From Mycolicibacterium senegalense (GTDB taxonomy: Bacteria > Actinomycetota > Actinomycetes > Mycobacteriales > Mycobacteriaceae): a stretch of 64,000 bases of DNA. Where the stretch lies: assembly GCF_019645875.1 (NCBI RefSeq), contig NZ_CP081000.1, positions 930,001-994,000 of the forward strand, written 5' to 3'. The notes beneath the pieces were generated by a model. It did not search any database and was not told the DNA's origin. It worked only from the letters and a program-made list of their open reading frames with translations. How positions within the stretch are numbered: the stretch's first letter is position 1; each line of letters begins with the position of its first letter. A program made the position numbers and the translations under genes. Below, piece by piece: positions 33,579 through 40,999 of this stretch.

Positions 33579-34588
33579 GCGTCACCATGCCGCCGCAGCG
33601 GGCGCCCCAGCCCACCCGGGAGGAGATCGACCGGGCGCGCGGGGTGGTCGGTGCCTTGTCCAACGCCTTCGCCGCCAAGGTGGTGGGCCAGAGCGGATTG
33701 CAGCAGAGCCTGCTGATCGGTCTGCTCACCGGAGGGCACGTCCTGCTGGAAAGCGTTCCGGGACTTGCCAAGACCACAGCCGCGCGTGCGGTCGCCGATG
33801 CGGTGCAGGCCAACTTCCGGCGCATTCAGTGCACCCCCGACCTGCTTCCCAGTGACATCATCGGGACCCAGATCTTCGACGCTTCCCGGGGCGCCTTCCA
33901 CACCCAGCTGGGCCCGGTACACGCCAATATCGTGCTGCTCGACGAGATCAACCGGTCCAGCGCGAAAACCCAGAGCGCCATGCTGGAGGCGATGGAGGAA
34001 CGCCAGACCAGTATCGCCGGCGAGGTCTACAAGATCCCCGAACCGTTCCTGGTGCTCGCCACCCAGAACCCGGTGGACCAGGAGGGCACCTATCCGCTGC
34101 CGGAAGCCCAGATGGACCGGTTCATGTTCAAAGAGATCCTGACCTACCCGACGCCCCAGGAGGAGTCGGAGATGGTCTTCCGGATCGACGCGGGGGTCTA
34201 CACCAACCGCCGCACCGCGGCGGTGGCCTCACTGGACGACATCCTGTACATCCGCGACGTGGTCCGACGGGTTTACCTCGACCCCGCGATCGTCAACTAC
34301 ATCACCCAGATCGTTGCGGTGACACGTACTCCGCAGCAGTTCCTTCCGCCGAACCTGGCTCGGCTCATCGAATACGGTGCCAGCCCGCGAGCGACCATCG
34401 CCTTCTGCAAGGCCGCGCGGGCCCTCGCGCTGCTGTCGGGACGCAATCATGTGCTGCCCGATGACATCAAGGCTCTCGCACATCGGATCCTGCGGCATCG
34501 GCTGATTCTCGGATTCGAGGCGGTGGCCCAAAATGTCACCCCGGAAGTCTTGATAGACAACATCATTCGGGTAGTGCGAACTCCGTAG
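33575..34588 (+). CDS. MoxR-family AAA+ ATPase
   Basis: A 337-residue AAA+ chaperone-type ATPase: Walker A E-S-V-P-G-L-A-K-T-T (59-68), Walker B L-L-D123-E124-I-N-R, sensor 1 A-T-Q-N-P, and the E-A-Q-M-D-R-F motif. The ATG at 33575 overlaps the preceding stop (ATGA). MoxR proteins act together with VWA-domain proteins, usually encoded beside them, to activate or assemble target complexes, and this gene is followed by DUF58 and VWA-like genes as expected. It is a third type of moxR locus relative to the groEL2 region of M. tuberculosis, where no moxR lies. Confidence 0.93.
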   Translation: MSVTMPPQRAPQPTREEIDRARGVVGALSNAFAAKVVGQSGLQQSLLIGLLTGGHVLLESVPGLAKTTAARAVADAVQANFRRIQCTPDLLPSDIIGTQIFDASRGAFHTQLGPVHANIVLLDEINRSSAKTQSAMLEAMEERQTSIAGEVYKIPEPFLVLATQNPVDQEGTYPLPEAQMDRFMFKEILTYPTPQEESEMVFRIDAGVYTNRRTAAVASLDDILYIRDVVRRVYLDPAIVNYITQIVAVTRTPQQFLPPNLARLIEYGASPRATIAFCKAARALALLSGRNHVLPDDIKALAHRILRHRLILGFEAVAQNVTPEVLIDNIIRVVRTP

Positions 34589-34593
34589 CCGCT

Positions 34594-35493
34594 ATGGGAG
34601 TGCTACTGCAGGAGGTGAAGGCGCAGACCCTCGCCGGTAACCGGCTGTCCGGTCCGAGCGGGGTGTCCCGTGGCCTTCTCGAAGGCGAGCATCGCTCGAT
34701 GTTCCACGGGCGCAGCCTGGAGTTCGACGACCTGCGCCCTTACATCCCGGGCGACGACGTCCGCGACATCGACTGGAAGGCTTCGGCGCGCTCGACCGAC
34801 GTGCTGGTCAAGCGTTTCGTCTCCTACCGGCAGCAACGGGTGCTGATGGTCGTCGACCTCGGCCGGAACATGCTCGCACTGGCCGCCGGCGGTGAGGTCA
34901 AACAGCGGGTGATCCTCAACGCGGTCGGTCTGGTGGGGCTGATCGCGATCAGCAAGGGCGACGAGATGGGGCTAGTGTACGGCGACGCCACCGGTTCGGC
35001 GCACATGCCGAACCGGCGCGGTGAGGCACACCTCGAGCACATCCTGGAGCGGGTCAACCGACATCAGGTGGCTGACAGCGCTCGCAGTGAGCTCGCCACC
35101 CAATTGGATTACGTGCAGCAGCATTTCCGACGTCGCCACATCGTCTTCGTGATCTCCGACGAACCTGACGTCTCACCGCGGCTGGCCGAGCAGTTCCGCA
35201 AGGTCGGAGCTCGCCACGACGTCTACTGGATCACCGTGCGGGATGCGCCGCTGATCGGCGTACCGGCGTTCGGCGGCGAAGGGTATGACGTCGAAAGCGG
35301 CAGAACATTGCTGCGCGAGGAGATTCTCGGCCCTCGGGTGCTGGAGGCATACCGTCGGGCCGAGGCGAAACGGGAGGCCGCGTTCGCCGAATACGTCGAC
35401 AGTTCGGCAATCCCGTGCGCCCGGATCTCCGCGAGCGGCGAGCTGTTCGGCGCCGTCACATTGATGCTGAAGAAGGCCAGCCGTGGCAAATGA
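34594..35493 (+). CDS. DUF58 domain protein
   Basis: A 299-residue protein carrying the DUF58 signature F-D-D-L-R-P-Y-I-P-G-D-D-V-R-D-I-D-W-K (about residues 44-62) with a VWA-like fold behind it (V-L-M-V-V-D-L-G-R-N-M, about 83-93). DUF58 proteins are constant partners of MoxR ATPases. It starts five bases after the moxR stop and overlaps the next gene by 11 bases. It has no signal or membrane segment, so it is predicted to be cytosolic and bound to the membrane VWA proteins downstream. Confidence 0.9.
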   Translation: MGVLLQEVKAQTLAGNRLSGPSGVSRGLLEGEHRSMFHGRSLEFDDLRPYIPGDDVRDIDWKASARSTDVLVKRFVSYRQQRVLMVVDLGRNMLALAAGGEVKQRVILNAVGLVGLIAISKGDEMGLVYGDATGSAHMPNRRGEAHLEHILERVNRHQVADSARSELATQLDYVQQHFRRRHIVFVISDEPDVSPRLAEQFRKVGARHDVYWITVRDAPLIGVPAFGGEGYDVESGRTLLREEILGPRVLEAYRRAEAKREAAFAEYVDSSAIPCARISASGELFGAVTLMLKKASRGK

Positions 35494-35956
35494 CTATCTG
35501 AAGTGGATCGTTGCGCCGCTGCCGTATTCGGTGGGATGGCTGGTGCTGGGCGTGCTGCTGATCCTGGGGGTCATCGGGTGGTTCGTCGGGGTGGTGGTGT
35601 GGACGCTTCCGGTGGAACGGCTGCGCGGCATCCCGGTGATCCGGGACATCAGTGCACGGGTGCTGCGACGCAAATTCGGCACCGCGATCGGCAGGATCAG
35701 CGACCGCTACCACGCCGGAGAGCTCACCTCCCGTCAGGCGTACACCGCGATGAGCCGGATACTGCGGAACTTCATCTACCTCCAGACCGGCGTCGCCGCA
35801 CCGTACATGGCGCTGGGTGAGGTGGCGGGTAGTGCCGCGGCGGCAGCGGCACCGGCCGTGTCGGCGCTGTACTCGAAACAGTTCGAGCTCGAAGACAATC
35901 CGGACGTCGCTGCTACGGCAGCCCAGGTGCGGAGCACGATCCAGTCATGGAGCTGA
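35483..35956 (+). CDS. Small membrane protein of the MoxR operon
   Basis: A 157-residue protein with a long N-terminal membrane helix (about residues 13-42) and a C-terminal cytosolic helical part containing R-Y-H-A-G-E-L-T-S-R-Q-A-Y, reminiscent of the DUF4381/DUF4129-type proteins found in MoxR-VWA operons. The GTG overlaps the DUF58 gene by 11 bases and its end overlaps the following gene by ten, so translation is coupled. The function is unknown; it probably assembles with the neighbouring membrane VWA proteins. Confidence 0.8.
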   Translation: MANDYLKWIVAPLPYSVGWLVLGVLLILGVIGWFVGVVVWTLPVERLRGIPVIRDISARVLRRKFGTAIGRISDRYHAGELTSRQAYTAMSRILRNFIYLQTGVAAPYMALGEVAGSAAAAAAPAVSALYSKQFELEDNPDVAATAAQVRSTIQSWS

Positions 35957-37014
35957 GGTGGGGATGGGTGGTGATCGTCGGCCTGGTGGCGCTCGGCGCC
36001 ATCGTGCTGGCCGCGTTCCTGTGGCCGATGCGCCGGCAACCACGACGGTTGCGTCCGTTGGCGTGGGTCGGTCGGCTGACCGAGATGCCCGAGTATGCGC
36101 GGGCCTACCGCCGTTACCGAATCCTGTTGACGGCCATCGCAGTCACCACGGTCGCCGTGCTGATGTGCGCCATCGTCGCGACGGCCCGCCCGGTCAGCTC
36201 CCAGGCCACCGCAGCTGAGGTCAATCGCGCCCATCCAGAGGATGTGATGCTGTGTCTGCAGGACGATCCGGCGTCCCACGACGCGTCCGTGTTGCTGTCC
36301 TACTTCGCCGGCCAGGCCGCCGGTTTCGACTCGCAACGGCTCGGCCTCACCTCCCGTGCCAGCCGGGTGATCCCGCTGACCCGGGACTACCCCTTTCTTG
36401 AGGAGGTACTCGGCCGGTACGCCAGCCTGGAGCGGCTGCGGTCCGAGCAGAACCCCACTCCGGAGGACGCCGCCGTCCTGCAACGCGCCCAATACGAACT
36501 CGGCAGGACCGTCAGCTATACGGACTACCAACTCACCGTCAACGACGCACTTGCCATGTGTATGAAGGGTTTTCCCGGAGTCGGCAAGCCGTCGGACGCC
36601 CGGCGGTCGGTGATCTACATGGGCCCGGCCGCTCCGGCGGCAACACCGATCTTCTCCGACGATGAGCTGACGAACCTGGCTCGCTCATCGGGAATCCAGG
36701 TCAACGTGTTGACGAATTCGACCCTCGACGCCAGCGGTGGCCTCAGCGATATCGCCGAAGCCACCGGTGGACGCTTCATCAGCTATGTCACCGCCGCAGA
36801 TGCCGACGGCGGAACCCCGCACGGTGACCAGGATTCGCTGGACAAGGCGCTACGCAGCCACCTCGACGACATCCGATCACATCCGCCGGTCCTGACAGCT
36901 TCGGACGGGACGATCATGGTCCAGCAGTTGCGCGACCGCCCGAACCTGGTGCTCACCATCGGGCTGGCAATCGTGATCGTCTTCGCTGTCAGCCTCGCGG
37001 GGGTGCGGCGATGA
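35947..37014 (+). CDS. Membrane protein with degenerate VWA-like extracytoplasmic domain
   Basis: A 355-residue protein with two N-terminal membrane helices (about 5-27 and 60-80), a 230-residue domain and a C-terminal membrane helix (N-L-V-L-T-I-G-L-A-I-V-I-V-F-A-V). The domain ends like a VWA fold (S-S-G-I-Q-V-N-V-L-T-N, then I-A-E-A-T-G-G-R-F-I-S), but no intact DxSxS metal site is visible. It therefore looks like a VWA-derived, metal-independent subunit. It is coupled by overlap with both neighbours. Confidence 0.75.
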   Translation: MELRWGWVVIVGLVALGAIVLAAFLWPMRRQPRRLRPLAWVGRLTEMPEYARAYRRYRILLTAIAVTTVAVLMCAIVATARPVSSQATAAEVNRAHPEDVMLCLQDDPASHDASVLLSYFAGQAAGFDSQRLGLTSRASRVIPLTRDYPFLEEVLGRYASLERLRSEQNPTPEDAAVLQRAQYELGRTVSYTDYQLTVNDALAMCMKGFPGVGKPSDARRSVIYMGPAAPAATPIFSDDELTNLARSSGIQVNVLTNSTLDASGGLSDIAEATGGRFISYVTAADADGGTPHGDQDSLDKALRSHLDDIRSHPPVLTASDGTIMVQQLRDRPNLVLTIGLAIVIVFAVSLAGVRR

Positions 37015-38063
37015 CATTCGAGCCCGTCCTGGCCTGGTGGGTTTTCCTCTTGCTGGCGGCGCTGACGCTGGTACTGCGGATGTACACGCTGTACCGGGTG
37101 CTGGTGGTCGTGGGGAAAGAGAGCCAGCGCAAGGTCGTCGTGCGGTGGAGTCTGTTGACGCTGGTGATCGTGTGCTTGTTCGCCGCCGCGGTGAGGCCCG
37201 GAGTCGAGGCCGACACCCACCCGGTGAACCAGGCCGCCGCCGACGCCGCTGCCAACAGCAACGTGAACGTGTTCTTCGTGGTCGATCGATCGCTCAACTC
37301 CCGGGCAGAAGACTTCGGCAACAACCAGTTTCGGATGGCCGGGATCCGCACTGACATGCAGGCGATCGTCGACCAATACCCGTCCGGACGTTTCTCGATA
37401 ACCTCGTTCGCGACGAAAGCCCGGGTCGATTGGCCGCTGTCCGACGACGTCTGGAGCCTGCGCGCGCTGCTCAAGAACTACTCGGCATACGAATCGGAAT
37501 TCGACTCGGTCTACCAGGTGGACGTGGGGGCTGCGGCCGATCAACTGAAGCGTCAGCTGGAGCTGGCCGCCCAGCAGTATCCGGGCTCGAACAACCTGGT
37601 CTTCTATCTCGGCGAGGGCGCCGGGATCTCGAAGCGCGACGCGACCGCCTTCGACGTCCCGTCGGAGCTGGTGGCCGGCGGCGCGGTGCTGGGATACGGC
37701 ACACCGGCCGGCGGGCGGGTGGCCAGCAAGATCGCGGCCAGCGGGGAGGTCACCTACTTCCCGGACCCGGCAAGTGGTGGCGGACAGTTCCTTTCGCCGC
37801 TGGACGAAGCCTCGCTGCGGACCGTGGCCGAGCAACTGCACGTACCGTACTTCCACCGTGGGCTCGGCGACTCGACCTCCACGATCATCCCCGCGGTGGA
37901 CGGGGAGTCCTCGACAGCGGTGCAGCAGGAAGTTTCGATGCCGGGCGACCGCACCGAGTTCTACTGGATTTTCACGGCGATCGCGATGCTGTTGATGTTT
38001 TATGAGCTGTTCGCGATGGCACGAGAATACCGGGTCTCCCGCCGGACCGGGCGGGACACATGA
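37011..38063 (+). CDS. Membrane VWA-domain protein with altered MIDAS motif
   Basis: A 350-residue BatA-type protein with two N-terminal membrane helices (about 9-25 and 43-62), a VWA domain, and a C-terminal helix (I-F-T-A-I-A-M-L-L-M-F-Y-E-L-F). The metal-site strand reads V-F-F-V-V-D-R-S-L-N-S, so DxSxS has become DxSxN; the threonine and aspartate later in the site are not obvious. A second C-terminal piece (L-R-T-V-A-E-Q-L-H-V-P-Y-F) resembles other BatA proteins. Start and end overlap the neighbours by four bases. Confidence 0.8.
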   Translation: MTFEPVLAWWVFLLLAALTLVLRMYTLYRVLVVVGKESQRKVVVRWSLLTLVIVCLFAAAVRPGVEADTHPVNQAAADAAANSNVNVFFVVDRSLNSRAEDFGNNQFRMAGIRTDMQAIVDQYPSGRFSITSFATKARVDWPLSDDVWSLRALLKNYSAYESEFDSVYQVDVGAAADQLKRQLELAAQQYPGSNNLVFYLGEGAGISKRDATAFDVPSELVAGGAVLGYGTPAGGRVASKIAASGEVTYFPDPASGGGQFLSPLDEASLRTVAEQLHVPYFHRGLGDSTSTIIPAVDGESSTAVQQEVSMPGDRTEFYWIFTAIAMLLMFYELFAMAREYRVSRRTGRDT

Positions 38064-39130
38064 TGTCGAGCGGACGTGGCATTCCGGCGTTCCGGTTGGT
38101 GCTCAACAGGATCGGCGCGTACTTCTCGCAGGGACCGAGCCGCAAGGTGCTGCGACGACGGCTCATCGTGTTCTCGATTCTGCCGGCCGTGCTGCTCGTG
38201 GCGATCGCCGTCAAACTGATCACGATGGTCGGCTATGGCAGTTCCGCCAGATCCGACTATCTGGCGTACGACTCCTACGGCTTGGCCGACGATGTGCGGA
38301 CGCTCAAGTCGCTCAACGTAATCGACTCCTACAAACCCTATTTCGCCGAGGGCGACCGCTATGTGCTGGAAGGGAAACTGGCCGAGGCCGAATCGGAATT
38401 CAAGAAATCGCTGTCTCTGGTCAGCCAAGCCCGATCATGCCCGGTGCGAATCAATCTCGAAGTGGTGCTGGAGACCCTCGGCGATCTCAAGAACGCCGAC
38501 AAGCACCGCGACGAGGCGAAGTCGCTCTGGACCGAGGCGCTGAAGGTGACGCAAGAGGCGCCCGGCGGTTGCTTCGACACCACGACCGAACCCGACGAAG
38601 AGCGCCGCACGCACCTCAACGAGACCGAACAGCGGCTCGAGGACAAATTGAAGGACCCCGAATCGCCCGATGGTGGCCAAGGCGGCGGTGGCGGCGGCGG
38701 TGGTGGCCAGGGCGGCGGTGACCAGGGCCAGGGCCAGGGCGACCAGGGCCAGAACAACCAGGGCCAAGGACAAGGCGGCGAGGGGCAAAACGGCCAGGGG
38801 CAGAACAGCCAGGGGCAGGGCCAAGGCGACCAGGGACAAAACGGCCAGGGGGACCAAGGGCAAAACGGCCAAGGCCCAGGTCAGCAAGGCCCAGGTCAGC
38901 AGGGTCAGGGCGAGCAGGGCCCAGGCCAGCAGGGTCAGAACGGTGAGAACGGTCAGGGCACCGGTGAGGCCAAAGCCGACCCGACGCCGGACACCGTCGG
39001 CGCGGACCGTATCGCGATCGAATCGGACGGGGTGGCCACGCACCAGCTGAATCCGGGACAGGGTGACCCGGGCGAGGTGATCAAGCGAGTGCTCGAAGAC
39101 ACCAACGCCAGTGGTTCCGATCGGGAGTGA
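38060..39130 (+). CDS. Membrane-anchored TPR-like protein with Gly/Gln/Asn-rich tail
   Basis: A 356-residue last gene of the operon. A membrane helix is at about 33-57 (L-I-V-F-S-I-L-P-A-V-L-L-V-A-I-A-V). A TPR-like helical part follows (about 80-190, Y-F-A-E-G-D-R-Y-V-L-E-G-K-L-A-E-A-E), as in BatB/BatC proteins. Residues about 205-305 are almost only Gly, Gln, Asn, Asp and Glu in G-Q-G/Q-G-Q-N patterns, and a 50-residue C-terminal tail (I-A-I-E-S-D-G-V-A-T-H-Q-L-N-P) looks folded or conserved. The low-complexity stretch is unusual for the family and may drive clustering. The product lies outside or beside the membrane VWA complex. Confidence 0.8.
   Translation: MMSSGRGIPAFRLVLNRIGAYFSQGPSRKVLRRRLIVFSILPAVLLVAIAVKLITMVGYGSSARSDYLAYDSYGLADDVRTLKSLNVIDSYKPYFAEGDRYVLEGKLAEAESEFKKSLSLVSQARSCPVRINLEVVLETLGDLKNADKHRDEAKSLWTEALKVTQEAPGGCFDTTTEPDEERRTHLNETEQRLEDKLKDPESPDGGQGGGGGGGGGQGGGDQGQGQGDQGQNNQGQGQGGEGQNGQGQNSQGQGQGDQGQNGQGDQGQNGQGPGQQGPGQQGQGEQGPGQQGQNGENGQGTGEAKADPTPDTVGADRIAIESDGVATHQLNPGQGDPGEVIKRVLEDTNASGSDRE
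38675..38955 (+). repeat. Coding low-complexity Gly/Gln repeat
   Basis: About 280 bases dominated by GGCCAGGG, CAGGGC and AAACGGCCAGG units encode the Gly/Gln/Asn-rich tail of the preceding gene. The plus strand is purine-rich, so length variation by slippage is plausible. Confidence 0.75.
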
Positions 39131-39148
39131 CAGCGGCCGTTCGCGGTG

Positions 39149-39529
39149 TCAGTTCTCCGACAACACGATGCAGTCGCTGTCGCACTGGCCGGGCGGGCCC
39201 GGCTTGGTTGCCTTGCGATGCAGCACCGCGCGTCTGGGCACGATCTCATGTGTCTCGTCCCCGGTAGTGCCGGCCTGGCCCCGCCCGTCGACGATCAGTG
39301 AATACCCGCCGGGCTGACGCGGCGGACAGACCAGCGTGGCGTGTTCGTGGGAGGCGAGGTTTCTGCGGGTGTGTCCGCCGACCGGCCCGACATGGATGAT
39401 GCCGTTGACCAGATGTGGCTCCACCGCGACGGTGTGTGCGTGGTAGTTGTCGTCGACCGTGACGAGGTAGGCGAACGTGTAGTCCGCCAGCTTGTCGGCC
39501 AGCTGGTTGAGATCCACTTTCACGCTCAT
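39149..39529 (-). CDS. PPOX-class (FMN/F420-binding split-barrel) protein
   Basis: A 126-residue protein of split-barrel type: F-A-Y-L-V-T-V-D-D-N-Y-H-A-H-T-V-A-V-E-P-H (strands 1-2) and H-V-G-P-V-G-G-H-T-R-R-N-L (binding loop). It belongs to the pyridoxamine-phosphate-oxidase-like group, which in mycobacteria often binds F420 or FMN. The substrate is unknown. TATTCT (39536-39541, minus) six bases before the ATG indicates a leaderless promoter. It converges with the MoxR operon, 18 bases apart. Confidence 0.8.
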   Translation of the reverse strand: MSVKVDLNQLADKLADYTFAYLVTVDDNYHAHTVAVEPHLVNGIIHVGPVGGHTRRNLASHEHATLVCPPRQPGGYSLIVDGRGQAGTTGDETHEIVPRRAVLHRKATKPGPPGQCDSDCIVLSEN

Positions 39530-39631
39530 GACGTGAGAATAGGCCGGTCCGGGCCGCGGCGGGTCCGACCTCGACGGACTGGTGGCGATTGCCGCCCCGC
39601 GAGGTGAACCGCGGCGGGTACGTTCAACCTC

Positions 39632-40453
39632 ATGTCACTGCCACCGCCCTCATCCACCAGCACCGCGGTCGTCACCGGCGCCTCGTCGGGGATCGGCGCG
39701 GAGCTGGCCCGGGAGTTGGCCTCCCGGGGATACGGGGTCACCTTGGTGGCCCGCCGTGCCGACAAGCTGGCCGAGCTCGCGGCCGAACTGTCCGGGGTGC
39801 GGGTCGAGGTGATTCCGTGCGACGTCGCCGACTCGCAGGCCCGGGCAACGCTTTTCGACGAGGTCGAGCGCCGCGGGCTGACGGTGGACATCCTGGTCAA
39901 CAACGCCGGTATCGGCACCATGGGCGCGGTGACCCGCTCCACCCCGGACGCTGAGATCGCTCAGGTGCGGGTGAACGTCGAAGCGGTGATCGACCTGTGC
40001 ACCCGGGCCGTGGCGTTGATGGTGCCGCGTGGAAGCGGCGCCATCCTCAATGTGGGCTCCACGGCCGGCTTTCACCCTTTCCCCGGGCAGGCCGGGTACG
40101 CGGCTACAAAAGCGTTCGTTCGCAACTACACCGAGGGTCTGCGCGCCGAACTGGCCGGAACCGGTGTCACGGCGACGACGCTGCACCCGGGCCCGGTGCG
40201 CACCGAATTCCTCAAATCCGCCGGGATGGACGAACGTGCCTTCGCCGCCGCGTTCCCCAAATTCCTCTGGATGCCGGCCCGCGACGTGGCACGGGTAGGG
40301 CTCGACGCGCTGGCACACGACAAGGCTGAGGTGATCGCCGGTGCGCCCAGCCGGGTCAGCACCCGGCTGGCGCAGTTGATGCCCAACCGGTTGTTGTTAC
40401 CGATGCTGGCCAAACAACACCCGGCGCTGCGCCGGGACCGATCAGCCCGCTGA
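39632..40453 (+). CDS. Short-chain dehydrogenase/reductase
   Basis: A 273-residue classical SDR. T-G-A-S-S-G-I-G (about 15-22), N-N-A-G-I-G (about 91-96), catalytic Ser in V-G-S-T-A-G, and Y-A-A-T-K are all present, followed by the P-G-P-V-R-T-E-F loop. It uses NAD(P)(H) on an unknown substrate. It is not close to the two retinol-type SDR paralogues of this window. TACGTT (39619-39624) seven bases before the ATG supports the start. Its last 12 bases overlap the convergent AhpD-like gene. Confidence 0.9.
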   Translation: MSLPPPSSTSTAVVTGASSGIGAELARELASRGYGVTLVARRADKLAELAAELSGVRVEVIPCDVADSQARATLFDEVERRGLTVDILVNNAGIGTMGAVTRSTPDAEIAQVRVNVEAVIDLCTRAVALMVPRGSGAILNVGSTAGFHPFPGQAGYAATKAFVRNYTEGLRAELAGTGVTATTLHPGPVRTEFLKSAGMDERAFAAAFPKFLWMPARDVARVGLDALAHDKAEVIAGAPSRVSTRLAQLMPNRLLLPMLAKQHPALRRDRSAR

Positions 40454-40999
40454 ACCAGGCCAGGGCCGCATCCACGCCTCGACCGGCAGGTCCAGGCCGT
40501 TGCACAGGGTGCAGATGGTCCGGTACCACCCGACGGCGATCAGCAGCTCCATCCGTTGTTCCTCATCGAGGTCGTCACCCAAGGCTTCCCACGTCGTCGC
40601 CGACCATGAGCCGGTCCGTTCCAGCTCGTCGACTGCATCGATGAGCACTCGTTCGGCGGCCGACCAGCCCGCGTCGGCGCCGGTGACCAGGGCATCGCAC
40701 TCGGCGTCGGAAACCCCGGCGATCGGACCCCAGAACGCGGCCTGTCCTCCCCATTCGTAGGCGCAGCCGACAAGCGCGCAGATCCGCAGGATCGCGATGG
40801 TGCGCACCCGCGGCGGCAGCAGCGTGTCGACGTAGAGTGCCTCACCGAGCTTGCGCAGCTTGGCCGCCAGCTTCGGATGCCGCTGCAGGCAGCGCACCAG
40901 CAGCAGCGGCTCATAGGTCCGGTCGGGGTGGCCCCAACTCTGGATGCCCGCGGCATCCTCTTCGCTCCACGGCGGGGCGAGTGGTGCGACGCGGCTCAT
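40442..40999 (-). CDS. AhpD/carboxymuconolactone decarboxylase-like protein
   Basis: A 185-residue all-helical protein of the CMD/AhpD superfamily: P-L-L-L-V-R-C-L-Q-R-H-P, then L-P-P-R-V-R-T-I-A-I-L-R and a C-A-L-V-G-C-A-Y-E-W pair of cysteines. The cysteine spacing (C-x4-C) is longer than the peroxidase C-x2-C, so it may not be a peroxidase. Its ATG overlaps the amidohydrolase stop by four bases, so it is the second gene of a two-gene operon. Confidence 0.82.
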   Translation of the reverse strand: MSRVAPLAPPWSEEDAAGIQSWGHPDRTYEPLLLVRCLQRHPKLAAKLRKLGEALYVDTLLPPRVRTIAILRICALVGCAYEWGGQAAFWGPIAGVSDAECDALVTGADAGWSAAERVLIDAVDELERTGSWSATTWEALGDDLDEEQRMELLIAVGWYRTICTLCNGLDLPVEAWMRPWPGSAG

